Assembly (NCBI GenBank): GCA_014529385.2
Contig: CM043963.1
Coordinates: 102,280,912 to 102,344,911, forward strand
Source: Adiantum capillus-veneris
Taxonomy: Eukaryota; Streptophyta; Polypodiopsida; Polypodiales; Pteridaceae
DNA length: 64,000 bases
Reading direction: 5' to 3'
Under the pieces are notes generated by a model. It was not told where the DNA came from. It saw nothing but the letters and a program-made list of their open reading frames with translations, and searched no databases. A program made the position numbers and the translations under genes. Of this stretch, positions 43,368 to 54,167 are shown one piece after another (the first letter of the stretch is position 1; the number at the start of each line of letters is the position of its first letter).

Positions 43368-43991
43368 TGTTAGGAAATAAGATGTAGCTAAATAGATATT
43401 TGAGTAGATTACTTAATGGAGAGAGATAGATTTCACACACAAGAGTTATAGAGTAGAGTTAGAGAGAGAGAGTACACACAAGAGTTATAGAGTAGAGTTA
43501 GAGAGAGAGAGTGGTTCACCCAATGTGGGCTACTTCCACAGGAAAGCAGCCACTCAATGGCTTTAGTACTTCAACACAAGACGTAGTTTGCAAAGGGATT
43601 ACACCCTTAATAGAGCTCCCACCTTGTTTCACTCTCACCACCTCACACTCACCTTGTTGCATCAAATTCACATTATGAAATGTGTGTAGAAATGGCCTCC
43701 TTTTATAGGCCAAAAGGGTTGCCCTCTCTCATGAGAGGCAACCATGTGTAGCCGCCCTTGTGTAGATAAGTCCAAATCGGACCCTCCAATCCACCCATGT
43801 GTGGCCGCCCTTGAGAAGACAAGTCCGCTTTTGAATTCGGCCACCGGCCCACCGGCCATTGACTTCCAACCACCGGCCACCGACCATTGACTACCGGCCA
43901 CTGGTCAACTGGCTAACCGACCGGTTGTTTTTCGACCACTTTCCGACCGTTGTCTGGCCATAATATTCCAACGAAAAGGAATATTCCAGCA
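43368..43991 (-). repeat. 5' LTR of the minus-strand copia
   Basis: On the minus strand the LTR runs TGCTGGAATATTCC ... TTTCCTAACA, with short imperfect terminal inverted repeats. A minus-strand TATA box CCTATAAAA (43701-43709) lies centrally. A 38-39-bp tandem duplication (CACACAAGAGTTATAGAGTA-type unit, 43436-43511) and GA runs occupy the transcribed part. The outer edge at 43991 is judged from the TG and the inverted repeat only, because no second LTR is available. Confidence 0.7.
43701..43709 (-). promoter_or_regulatory. TATA box in copia LTR
   Basis: Minus-strand CCTATAAAA in a GC-flanked setting (GGCCTATAAAAGGAGG), about 330 bp from the primer-side end of the LTR. Confidence 0.55.
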
Positions 43992-44389
43992 CCGTGCTTT
44001 GCTCGAGATTGGTCGTGAAAATTTTGGTTTCCGGTGAATGATTTTATTTTCGGGCGAGTTATTTTTCTTCATGCACGATGGCTTCTCCTCATAATGGGGG
44101 CCTTACAAATGTGCATTTTTACCACAGAAAATTACAAGGGGTAAATCAGGCTCCATACTTAACATGTGATTGGGTGATTGGTACATGTGCCGATGTTTGT
44201 GAAGCACGACCCAAGTCCAAAGCTTTAGCATGTATCTCGTTTACATGCATTTCCACTTGGGAAACTTAGATCCACTTTGCCTTTGGCTAGTTTCTCTTGT
44301 AACTCCTTGATCTAATGCTCTTTTTTTGCATTTTTTGTAAGCATTCCCGCCATCAAAAAGTTGCATTTACAACTTTTCTTGCTCTAATT

Positions 44390-46285
44390 CCACCTTGAGT
44401 GCCTTTATTGCATCTAAGCTTGTTGTTGAGTGTTGAGAGGTAGAGACAAGTGGTGCAACATCTTGAATTTCAAGGAGTGTTGAGAAGGTTTGTTTCACCA
44501 CATCACAAGAGTCATAGAGTCTGGAATACTACTTCATTTCCCTCTATAAAGCCTCTTCATGTGCTTGCCGCTCCACTTGTATCTCAATGTTTGCTTCAAT
44601 CTTCTTTTCTAGATCTTGGTAAATGCTTTTTGCATCCTTTTTGGTCTTTCCTAGATGTGTTTGCAGCTTCTCTTTGTCCCTTTGTAGATTTTCCACTTGC
44701 TTTTTGAGATCTACTATCGCTTGGTTTGCTTGTGCCGTGGCCTTCTTTCGCTTCTTGATTCCGAATGGTGGTCACCATCTTGTGACTCTTGAATTGAAGC
44801 AAAATTATATCTAGGGTTTCTTTGAGATCAAATTTTTCTATAATCTACATAGTTTCATCTTCTCCTCTGCTGGTTGTAGTGAGGGGACATCTCTTGTTGT
44901 TATTTCTTTATTTTTTTGTTATGCATCCTCATGCATTTCAGTTTGTGGGGGAGAACTTTGAGTGTGGGTAGCTTCTTCTTGTATCTAGTGCTAGATGTAG
45001 TTGCTCTATCTCAAGGATGTCTTGAGCTTCCTGATCACCTTAGGATTCTTGATTCAATTGTTCAGAAGGGACTTCAGTCTGAGAAAGAGGCAATGTGGAT
45101 CCTTGTCCTTCTTCACGCACATTGGTAGGAGGTAGAGAAGGTGGCTTTTCAAAGGTTGCTTCCCCCATTTCATCTACTACCTTGGTCGTCGCTGTCATTT
45201 TAGGCATTGTCTTCTCATGTTGTGTCTGTTAACTACAAGGAGAATCCAATATTGAATCTAATTTTTTTAATCTGCATGTTTTGGATTCCTCCTCTGCTTT
45301 CTCTTCTAGTTTTTTCTTGAGCTTGTTATGAATTCTCTATCTAATATTGTCCGCTAACTTGAGGCCAATTAGCCAACTACTTTCTTTCTTGTTTGGGCTT
45401 CTCTAATCTTGCATCTAACTCTACATCATCAGACTCTGAGGAAGAGGGGACTTGTTGGGCCTCTGTGGATTTCTTCTATTCCCCAAATTTCTTTGACAAC
45501 CACTCTTCTCTTAGCCGTTGAGCTTCTTCCATAGATCTCTATGCTTGTGTTTTGGGAATATTTTCCTCTTGTTGTAGCCTTTCTTGATCAGAGTTATCTC
45601 CACATCCTCTTCTTCCACTATTGACTGGTACTTTGATGGAATGTCTTCTTTTCTCTTAATTTCTCCATGTAGCTCAATTTTGATTCGGTTGCTTCACAGT
45701 CAGTTGTCCATACTCTTGACCCCGATCCACGTCTCTTTCTCTTGGTCCGCATTGTTGAGGCACTTCCAACATCTTTGATTGTATGCTTTGACTTGTGGAG
45801 GAGATATAATTGCGAGTCAACCTTTGGTAGGTCTTCGATCATGCCCAAAGCTTGGTAGGCCATGTGTGTAAGCATCATTCCAGCATTCATGTAGCACATA
45901 TTCTCTTCATTGATCTTTAAATTGGCTTCAACAATATCCTCTAGGATGTATCCATTAAGGTCGCATTTGATGACTCGATACCATCACACAAGCCTTTTTC
46001 GATGACCACCACAAAATGTAGTAAAGGTTCTGTGTATCTTGGCGCTTTCTGCACTTTAAGATGTTGCAAGATCAATCTAAGGGGCAGCTCCATTTCTGAG
46101 TAGATTAGATTCATGTTGGTCAATTTGTGGATAAAGGCCTTTTCATTGTCAATGGCCTTGGTTTTTAAGAGCAGGTTGTGACTATCAGCTGGTAGGTGGA
46201 GCACTTGACATATAATGTCATCATGGTTATCTTTATACATGGGACGTTGTGGCTCCACCTTTATCGTTGAGTGTTGCTTTGCCAT
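44390..46285 (-). pseudogene. uncharacterised coiled-coil protein gene, probably an element ORF
   Basis: From ATG at about 46285 (just after a GT microsatellite) the minus strand codes a long product: MAKQHSTIKVEPQRPMYKD and a helical N-terminal part to about 45945, a shift, then KCDLNGYILEDIVEANLKI and a basic region (KRKRRGSG). An acidic/Gln-rich middle follows (TEVPSEQLNQES*GDQEAQDI). At 44390-44770 there is a clear coiled coil (IVDLKKQVENLQRDKEKLQ, KSIYQDLEKKIEANIEIQ). TAA near 45045 and TAG at 44544 and 44529 fall where Gln would suit. No domain recognised. The architecture recalls the extra 3' region of the gypsy element at 5935-15791, without visible sequence identity. Confidence 0.4.
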
Positions 46286-46293
46286 TGTCCTGA

Positions 46294-46294
<1 letters not shown>

Positions 46295-46335
<41 letters not shown>

Positions 46336-46377
46336 GCGTGTGTGCGTGCGTGCGTGCACGTGCGTGTGTGTGTGTGC
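46295..46377. repeat. (GT)n microsatellite with GC interruptions
   Basis: TG/CG alternation for about 83 bp, immediately upstream of the minus-strand ATG at 46285. Confidence 0.97.
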
Positions 46378-46965
46378 TTGTAAGGGCTAAAGCTTTCTTC
46401 CCCCCTTTTGTCTTCAGATGTTTGTGTATAGGTGTGTGTGCATATAAACAAACATGTATTTTTTGGGTGATAAAATCAATATATGGAGAATATACCAATC
46501 AATTTACTTGTTTGTCAATTTATATCTCATCGCTATCTATTTATATATACATGTCTAATTACTTGTTTGTCAATTAATATCTCATTGCTATCTATTTATA
46601 CCTTTTTTTAATTTTTATTCAAAATTCTATAGACCTTTATATTAGTCTATTCTTCACTCAAGTATTCTTCCATAACCATTTATTAGTTTGATAATTTGGA
46701 TGTTCATCTTTCTATTGATGCTTCCATGCATCCATTTAGGTATATGCCCCATATACCATTCAATATTTATTAGATACTCTATTTATTTTCTTGTTTGATT
46801 TTGATTCGTGTGCTTTGACTTGTGTTTTTTGTGTTGTGTCTCTCACTTAAATTTATTGAGAGAGGTAAGTGGATCATACCTATTGAATCTAGTGCAAAAT
46901 TGTAGCCCTGAGTGCTTGTAGCAAGCAAAAGATCGTCTCGTGTTCTAGGTTTCCAAAAAGCTAAC

Positions 46966-47029
<64 letters not shown>

Positions 47030-47890
47030 TAAAATGCAAATGAGACCTGTTTTTCCATACCTGGATATATGTATCCGACTTACCCAAAATCCTAAGTGCA
47101 ATCTTACCTCATGTGCCTTGATTACTTATGGCATATCACCTATGACTCAAATAGCTCGTTATTTGGACCATTAATCGTTAATTGCCCTCGATTCTGCAAA
47201 TTGTCCGTAAGTTGGCCAGAAATTTGATATGCACCAATTTTTGAAACTTGACATGCTCGAAGCTCCTGCTTTGCTATTTTGGCACTTGTTTCACAACTTA
47301 ATTTTGGCTCTCTTGGGTAATTTTCTTTTTTTTTATTCTTATCAGCTAAAAATTAACAAAAATTATTGAAACTTATTATTATTTGGCCCAAAATTAGCCA
47401 AAATTATTTTTCACACTCATATACATATACTCTCACTCTCGGCATCATAATTGTCAAAATTTTGTCAATATGGCTCATTATTATGCTTGATAAGAGGTCA
47501 AACCATATAGAAAGCAAATAAAAAGCAAAAACTAAGCAGAAAATCACACCTTATACACTATACACATGAATCATCATCATCTTGCAATAGGCTGCTAGTT
47601 CTCCCTTCCCATTTTGAGTCATCTTGGATGAAAGGTTGTGCAATGTACATGGGCAATGGCCCTATTATGCTAATGGAAGAAATTCATGGAGTAACACTTG
47701 TTGGAGATTTTAAAATCTCAAGTGAACTGCCCAATGTGATCCCATTGTTTAGTTTCTCTTTTATGTATTTATTTTACTTATTGATCAAGGCCTGGGTAGG
47801 GCAATTTACTGAGGTTGCTATATAAGCAATCCTCAGACCCCATTGTATACACATCAATTATTCATTGCCAAGGTTAGTTGGTTCAGAAGA

Positions 47891-47892
<2 letters not shown>
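46378..47892. other. AT-rich spacer with a (CT)n run at 46968-47026
   Basis: No gene supported. Diverged copies of TTACTTGTTTGTCAATT(T/A)ATATCTCAT sit at about 46505 and 46559 (cut to TTGTTTGTCAATT). The remainder is AT-rich and featureless. Confidence 0.5.

Positions 47893-47971
<79 letters not shown>
47893..47971. repeat. (CT)n microsatellite at the 5' edge of the LINE
   Basis: About 39 CT repeats, ending where the LINE 5' leader begins. Confidence 0.97.
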
Positions 47972-47974
<3 letters not shown>

Positions 47975-48186
47975 CGTTTTTTGACCTAGTAGACAGCAGT
48001 TCACTCTTTTGACCATAACTTGCTCATCCGAACTTTGATTTAGGTGATCTATAGCCTCAATCGAAGAGCACAAAGCCCTCTACGCATTGATGTAAAGACA
48101 GAATTTTTCTATGTAATGGAAGGCTTTTCTGTAACAGCATCTCAGAACTGAAAAAACTGTCAAAACTTTGCGTTTTTGTTGCCGAC

Positions 48187-49128
48187 TTGAAGGCAATGTC
48201 AGACAAAACTCGCAAGGGTGGAAAAGCCACACTCGCCATGGAGAATGATGCAAAATCTCCAAGGAATTTGGATGCTAATCCAACCACATCATCTACGACA
48301 ACGGAAGCAATGATCATGGCTTACTTGATCTCATTACAAGAAACCGTCAACAAACAAAGTGAAGAGTTGTGCGCACTTGCAATGGAGAATGGTACTTTAA
48401 GAGTTCTCGTTGTGGAGAATGAGCACCTTAAGAAGGTTCTTGAAATGCAAACAACACGCTTGATGCATCTTGAGAATGAAGTTCAAGAATGTAAACGCTC
48501 TCTTGTTGACATGAATGTATTGAAAGAGCGCTTGAGCAAAGTTGAGAGTGATCATGTATTGAAAGAGGAAACAATAGATGCAATACGACATGTTGTATGT
48601 GAGATGAGAAATGCATCCAAATCATGGGTTGATATATGTAAGGATAATGTGGTTTCTACATCTCCTATCACGCAAGCCGTTGTCCAAGCAAAGAATGTAG
48701 AGAATGTGGACACTCAAGAATTGCACGAATGACAAAAACGCTCAAAGAACATCGTCATTCGTGGAATCAAGGAGGAAAGCATGGAAACACCCCAATCTCT
48801 TGCAGTTGCTATTGAAGAGTTTTTTGCTACACACTTTGGCATGTCAGGAATCATGGCTTATGGTGCACATCGAGTTGGAAAATAAGGAGTCCCTCGCTCG
48901 GGAGAAAGACCTATTGTATGTACCATGGCTGATGAGGTAAAGAGAAAGATCATCCTTGACAATGGTTGGATCTACCTCAAAGGAACAGGTTGTAATGTAT
49001 ATGAGGATCGCACTATTATGCAACAAAATGTACGTCGCAAAGCATATGAGGAAAGAAGCAAGAAGGTTAAGGTATCACCTAAAGAAGAAAAGCCACTTAA
49101 GGAGGATGCAAGTCCACCCAACAAATAG
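48187..49128 (+). pseudogene. LINE ORF1-like domain (coiled coil plus RRM-like segment)
   Basis: Starts MSDKTRKGGKATLAMEND. Residues ~40-140 form a coiled coil (LQETVNKQSEELCALAMENG, VVENEHLKKVLEMQTTRLMH, quoted as fragments of 20). After TGA 48730 the same frame gives NIVIRGIKEESMETPQSLAV and AYGAHRVGK, a nucleic-acid-binding pattern like L1 ORF1. TAA 48883 interrupts it, and the frame continues with RPIVCTMADEVKRKIILDN. A Lys-rich end leads to TAG 49126, which could be the true ORF1 stop or another internal stop, since coding continues in the same frame into the endonuclease. Confidence 0.65.
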
Positions 49129-50400
49129 AGACACATGATCTATGAGACCAACTCACGCTTGCGAATAAGCTTTTGGAATTGTAACGGGTATCCATGAAAT
49201 GCGGGAATTGGCATTGATGAGCTTACCAATGACTCCGATGTGATACTTCTTGTCGAAACATGGGAGCATGATGCGCAACGAATTCTTGGATTTGAAAAAT
49301 ACGATGTGCATTCTTTGATGTGGGCCAAAAATGCAAAGCAATGAAGAGGCCAAGGAGGCGTAGCATGTATGACCAAAAAGGGTTTGAAAGATGTTTCCAT
49401 TGTCAAAGAAGATAAGTATAAACGCTACTTATGGCTGAAAATCAGTCCACCAAATGGTCAAGTCATGTTTGTGGCCGGTTGCTACATTCCTCACTATGAC
49501 TCCAACTTTTATGCTTGCTTGAATATGGATAGAGATCAGTCCTTTGTTGAACTAGAGGAAGACATTGCTCATTACAAGGATCAAGGTGAAGTCATTGTTT
49601 TTAGAGACATGAATGCTCGCACAAATATGTTATAACACGACACACAACAAGTAGGCATGCCGCATGTCTCAAGAAGAATGGATGACTCATACATGTATAA
49701 TCGAAGTTCTAATGATGCAAAAGAAGTGGATCACTATGGAAAGTCACTTCTACATATGTGCAATAGTACCGGAATGCTCATTGCAAATGGTGTATCTCTA
49801 TGGCAAGGCACCAATGACTTTACATGTAGAAAGCACAACGGTGCTAGCGTGATCGACTATATGTTGTTCTCGGAAGCCACTCTAGAATGCATACAAAGCT
49901 TTACACTTGGTGAATGGAATCCGGAATCGGATCATAGGATGTTATGTATTGACCTCAAGTGTGGTGAACGGCCCGAGCATGTAGCCTCCAATCATGATGT
50001 GAATCATTTGTACCTACGTCTAGACTTCAAACAAGCACTTATATATGCTGATATGGTGGACCAAATGTTAAGCATGATAGAGCATCAAGAGAGCCCAACA
50101 TTAGAATGCAAGTGGAAAGTTTTCAAAGAAGTAATTTTCTCTTGTGCGAAGGAATGCTTTTCGGTGAAACACATGTCTTGCAAAAGGTCTAAGAAGGGTA
50201 GCACCAAGAAGAAATGGTTTGACATGGAATGTAGTCAAGCCCGAAAACACTTGCTAAGATTGGATGCAATCAAAGACAAGGAAGTTTACTTGAAATGTCC
50301 ACACACATACAAAGCACTTGTTCAAAAGAAGAGGAGAAGGTGGGAAGTCGAAAAACAACTTCTTTTAGCACAAGAGAAAGCACATGCATGTGGCAAGTTT
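49129..50400 (+). pseudogene. LINE APE-type endonuclease domain
   Basis: Motifs of the exonuclease-endonuclease-phosphatase fold are seen in order: ISFWNCNGYP (start), DVILLVETWEHD (catalytic Glu), GQGGVACMTKKGL, FVAGCYIPHYDSNFY, VIVFRDMNARTN (usually GDFNAR), GASVIDYMLFS, and ESDHRMLCIDL with the catalytic SDH. This domain nicks target DNA to prime reverse transcription. Stops in frame: TGA 49195, TGA 49342, TAA 49633; expected residues Arg, Arg and Gln. The change of the GDFN Gly to Arg is unusual. A basic linker (CKRSKKGSTKKKWFD) leads to RT. Confidence 0.85.
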
Positions 50401-52515
50401 TGGCAAAATCTAAAAGGCAAGCGTGTTGAGAGCTTTGGTGACTTGACTCTTGAGGATATGTATATGCATTGTAAGAATCTCTATGAGCAACCCAATGTTG
50501 ATAAGATGGAGTGTTGTATCTCCCTTCCGTTTATGTCTCCTTTCTTTACCATTGAAGATGTATGCCGCACGCTTGAGAAACTTGCTACTCGCAAGGCAGG
50601 TGACCTTCAAGGTGTCAAGGCTGAAATGATTAAATGGACAAGCAAGAAAACACGATATTGGATATGCGATATGTTTAACCTTGCACTTCAGTATGGCATG
50701 CCTCATGATTGGAGTGCAAATTGGATCAAACCTTTGCACAAAGGAGGAGATGTAAACAATGTGAACAACTATCGCACTATAATGGTTGGTTCTTTAATGG
50801 CAAAGTTATTTGGATGTATCATGGAGATGAAGATAAGTTAATGGGCTGAAAAGAATGGCAAACGTGCACTTGGCCAAGCAGGTTTTCGAAAGCATCATAG
50901 CACTATTTATCACCTTGTCACTCTTCGAGTTCTTATGGAAGCGTCTCGATTGAAAGGAAAAAAGTTGTATTGTTGCTTTGTGGATTTCAAGAAATCTTTT
51001 GACATGGTACCGCGAGGAAATCTTTGGAGATGTATGCAAAGCCTTTAAGTGCCGAGAGAATTTATGCATGCAGTCTTTCGCATCTACCAAAAAGTGATAT
51101 GTTGATTACGTATGGGAGATGGAATTTCAGAATTTTTTGCAAGCACTATTGGTGTCAAACAAGGATGCCCACTTTCCCCAACCCTCTTTGGGCTACTCAT
51201 TGATGAATTTGAATGCATGGTTCTTGACTTTATGCAACAAGAAGTCATAGAAGAGGTTAAGATTGGAAATGCGGTGATCATGCTTTTTCTTTATGCCGAT
51301 GATGTAGTGCTCTTGGCACATACCTTAGAAGATGCACAAAAGCTTATGAGTGTCTTAGAACGCTTTTGCCTACATAGCGGGCTGATCGTGAATGGATCCA
51401 AAACCAAGGTTATGCTTGTAAAGACCCTCAATGATGAAAATCCATGCATTGTATATAACAATGAGAAACTTGAAGTGGTAGATCACTTCAAGTACCTTGG
51501 TCTTGAGGTTCCATCCAATCATAAATGGAAGGATTGTGCAATGCGTCGCTTGGAAGCCGGAAAGAGGGCCTAGTATGCATTTGAGAACATGTGCAATGCA
51601 AGAGAGATCAAGTGTTGGGCTCTCAAAAAGTACCTCTTTGACACATTGGTGACACCGGTGCTTCTTTATGGAGTGGAGGTGTGGGATGGAAGCATCGGGA
51701 AGTCTACTTGGAAAGAGTTTGAGAATGTCCAAAAGCGTTTTCTCACCAACTTTCTCCAAGTCAAGACACAAACACCCTACATGATCTTACTTCTTGAGTC
51801 CGGATTGCTTCCCGTTGAGGTCTTGGGCATGCAAAGAGTTGTGGAGTACATGCGTAAGACACAACGTAGCCCTTTGCATCGACTTCCTAGAATCGCATAT
51901 GAAGCAAGTCAAATGGTTCAAAAGACATGCAAGAGCAAAATACTAAGTTCGGGGTGGATTCTTGATATCAAGAAATGGTTTGGAAGATGGGATGCATGTC
52001 ACTTGGTCAAGAATGCGTCGATCGACTCCCAAGTTAATGAGGCCTTCTTACAACGCCAATGTATCACGGCTTGGGAGAAATCCGGAGGTTCTCGCTTCAG
52101 CCATTACACCACACACGTTGCCCCAAACTACAAATCTCTCTTCTTCTCGGAACGAGGTAACCGAACCCATTCCTACATCCTTGAGCCCATCCCGTTGAGT
52201 GCGATCCGCGCCATTGCCTCCATTCGTCTTAGCTCCCATTCTCTACGCTGCGAGACAGGACGTTGGGGCACTGGCGAGGAGTGTCATCGACTTTGCACCT
52301 TATGCCCTCGTCAAGTTCGAGAGAGTGAGTACCACACACTACTTGAGTGCTCAGCTTTTGACCACATTAGGTCCTCTTTTCCCCATATATTCAGCCATGA
52401 TCTCTCCCTACATACCTTCCTCTCCCAACCACGATGTGGACTCTCTATTGCGACGCTCATTTCAGCCATTTTTGAGCATCGAGAGTCACTTATGAACTCC
52501 ACTCACACCACGTGA
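50401..52515 (+). pseudogene. LINE reverse transcriptase and C-terminal region
   Basis: RT blocks: RKAGDLQGVKAEMIKW, DWSANWIKPLHKGGDVNN, NYRTIMVGSLMAKLFGCIM, then TAA 50839 in KIS*WAEKNG, GKRALGQAGFRKHHST, CCFVDFKKSFDMVPR, TAA 51046, TGA 51103, GVKQGCPLSPTLFGLL, and the catalytic LYADDVVLLA (about 51289-51318). After TAG 51571 the thumb and C-terminal region follow (VLLYGVEVWDGSIGKS), ending in a Cys/His patch (CRLCTLCPRQ-like, CETGRWGTGEECHRLCTLC region near 52245-52300). The last stop TGA 52513 is probably the natural one. The polymerase core is complete and unshifted. Confidence 0.88.
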
Positions 52516-52569
52516 CATGTTCATTTGGTCCCATAGGTCATATTTGACCTCCCAGGACGATAATAGAAC

Positions 52570-52575
52570 TATCTA

Positions 52576-52653
<78 letters not shown>
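52570..52653. repeat. CTAT/(CT)n microsatellite at the 3' edge of the LINE
   Basis: CTAT repeats pass into about 37 CT units directly after the LINE coding end and its short 3' untranslated part. LINEs of some families end in such simple repeats instead of poly(A). Confidence 0.95.
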
Positions 52654-52656
<3 letters not shown>

Positions 52657-52779
52657 CTTTCTCCCCTTGGTCTCTACGCTTTCGCATCATCAACTTTGAC
52701 ATGGTATCAAAGTATACATGATCCATGACCTTGGGGGAGCAAGGCGGCCTTGAGAAGATAACCCGTGAAGAAGCCACTA

Positions 52780-54167
52780 GCGCCTATCCCTTTCTTCTAG
52801 GCAACATCTCAAAATGCTGGCATTTTTGTTTATGACAACGGTTCCAGCAAATTCACAAAAAAGTTTCTCTATATTTGGAAAATCTATATTGTTCAAAGGT
52901 TGGAACCATGTTAAGGTTCTTCCTTCCAATGTCAGTCCAAATCCATTGTACTGAGTGTGGAAATCCACGACTTGCTCAACTCTCAAAACTTATTTGAAGA
53001 GTGAGACATGTGCATATGGATCTCTTGATCCATTGTACTTCTTGGCAACACACTTAGCTATCTGAGATGGTCACATTTGTCATGTTCTTGTAAGCATTCT
53101 CACAACTCCTAGCACTCCTTCTCGAATATGTGTAGCCTCATAAACCACACTAGGAACTCTACTTGGAGTTCTCTCTATTGCTCTCTTCTTAGGATGCACA
53201 TCTCTTGCCTCTACCAAGGTTTTTGGAACTCTCATTGTATATGCTATGCTAGGAGATTCACTATCCATATAAGTAGTCATTGGAACCCTCAAACCCAAGG
53301 ATCCGATCGGTCTAGAAAAAGAAAACTACAGTTGGCTCAATGAGTCAGCAATTCTTGTTCTTTTCAAACTCAATCTTTCGGTTTCTAGTCTGGTATGTGA
53401 TACAATGGGTCTAATGGTACTAGGAGTGACATAATACTGATAGAGTGGGCCTCCAAAGTATGTGTACCTCTCAAATTCTCTCCTTTCTAGTGTCAAATAT
53501 CCTCGTCCATACTTGTCAAGCATGATTATATGGGTATGTTTGCCTTCAATGTATGTAAAGCATACAATCGCTTGTACTATGACAACTCTCCTAGGTAGGT
53601 CTTGTCACACTTGTAATAGCGAATTTTCTCACCATTACTGTACATGTACAACCCCACATGGGTGTTGTCCGTGGTGACTTGTGTCATTTTGTTTATTCGC
53701 TTGATTTTGCATTTGGAATTTCCAACTTAGGCGGCTTATCTTCCGGTTCTACATCAACTTTGTCTTTTGCCTGTCATTCCCCATTTTTCCACATTATAGG
53801 GATTCTTTTCAATAAGATACATTATTCCCTTATCATTGTAGTATCGATCACCATTGTAGTCTGTAGGCACTAGGTCCATGAACTCACTAGGTATCTCCTC
53901 TAATTTATACATGCCATCTTTGTAAATCTTCACACTTTGTTCATTTTCAAATTGATATTTCAAGTGCAATAGTTTCATTGAGGGTTCCAGTTGGGATAGT
54001 CCCACTTTCATGTTTGTTCCCTCTTTAAAACTCACACTTTTAAATGCTTTCACCATGTAGGTATATGATCTCTCTGACCATGTTTTAGACAGACCTTCCT
54101 CTATGATAGGATCTAAGGGAGGAAATGGTCCCTGATTCACACTTTCTTCAGTGGAAATGTTGCTCAC
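52780..54167 (-). pseudogene. gypsy gag-like protein, minus strand
   Basis: An N-terminal open frame (53754-54167) with no family match (SERSYTYMVKAFKSVSFKEG) is followed, after a shift near 53600, by one frame from 53523 to 52777. It includes FGGPLYQYYVTPSTIRPIV and then a true retrotransposon gag block: YNGSRDPYAHVSLFK*VLRV, FHTQYNGFGLTLEGRTLTWF, NIDFPNIEKLFCEF. This frame has four stops (TAG 53326, TGA 53080, TGA 53071, TAA 52990), all in positions that suit Gln or Arg and with no frameshift between them. The end near 52800 is truncated, probably at the LINE/microsatellite border. Confidence 0.65.

Larger units (their letters stand above)
40030..43991 (-). mobile_element. truncated Ty1/copia retrotransposon, minus strand
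   Basis: From right to left: 5' LTR (43368-43991), primer site (43354-43365), gag, protease, integrase and RT. The element is cut off inside RT right after YVDDMLIAS at about 40030, so RNase H and the 3' LTR are missing. The LINE fragment lies exactly at the break and may have caused it. Several frameshifts (near 43260, 42950, 41640, 40950) and stops mark it as old. A 319-bp solo LTR (41997-42315) is nested within it. Confidence 0.85.
47972..52576 (+). mobile_element. near full-length LINE (non-LTR retrotransposon) with APE endonuclease and RT
   Basis: One plus-strand frame from 48187 to 52515 codes an ORF1-like domain, an APE-type endonuclease, reverse transcriptase and a C-terminal region. 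A 215-bp leader precedes it, and CTAT/CT simple repeats follow at 52570-52653. The frame is never shifted in 4.3 kb but has ten internal stops. The layout and motifs (GKRALGQAGFRKHHST, FVDFKKSFDMVP, LYADDVVLLA) match L1/RTE-like plant LINEs. Both ends coincide with (CT)n tracts. No separate target duplication was found. Confidence 0.88.

Noticed and set aside
45941-46577. Open frames on both strands across the GT repeat (C/V/R-rich and T/H-rich)
   Set aside because: The repeat part is an artefact; only the minus-strand portion after ATG ~46285 is protein-like and was kept.
52690-52760. Primer-site-like TGGTATCAAAG followed by an ATG, suggesting a new copia start
   Set aside because: Only part of the primer site matches, no LTR pair was found, and no gag motif follows on the plus strand.
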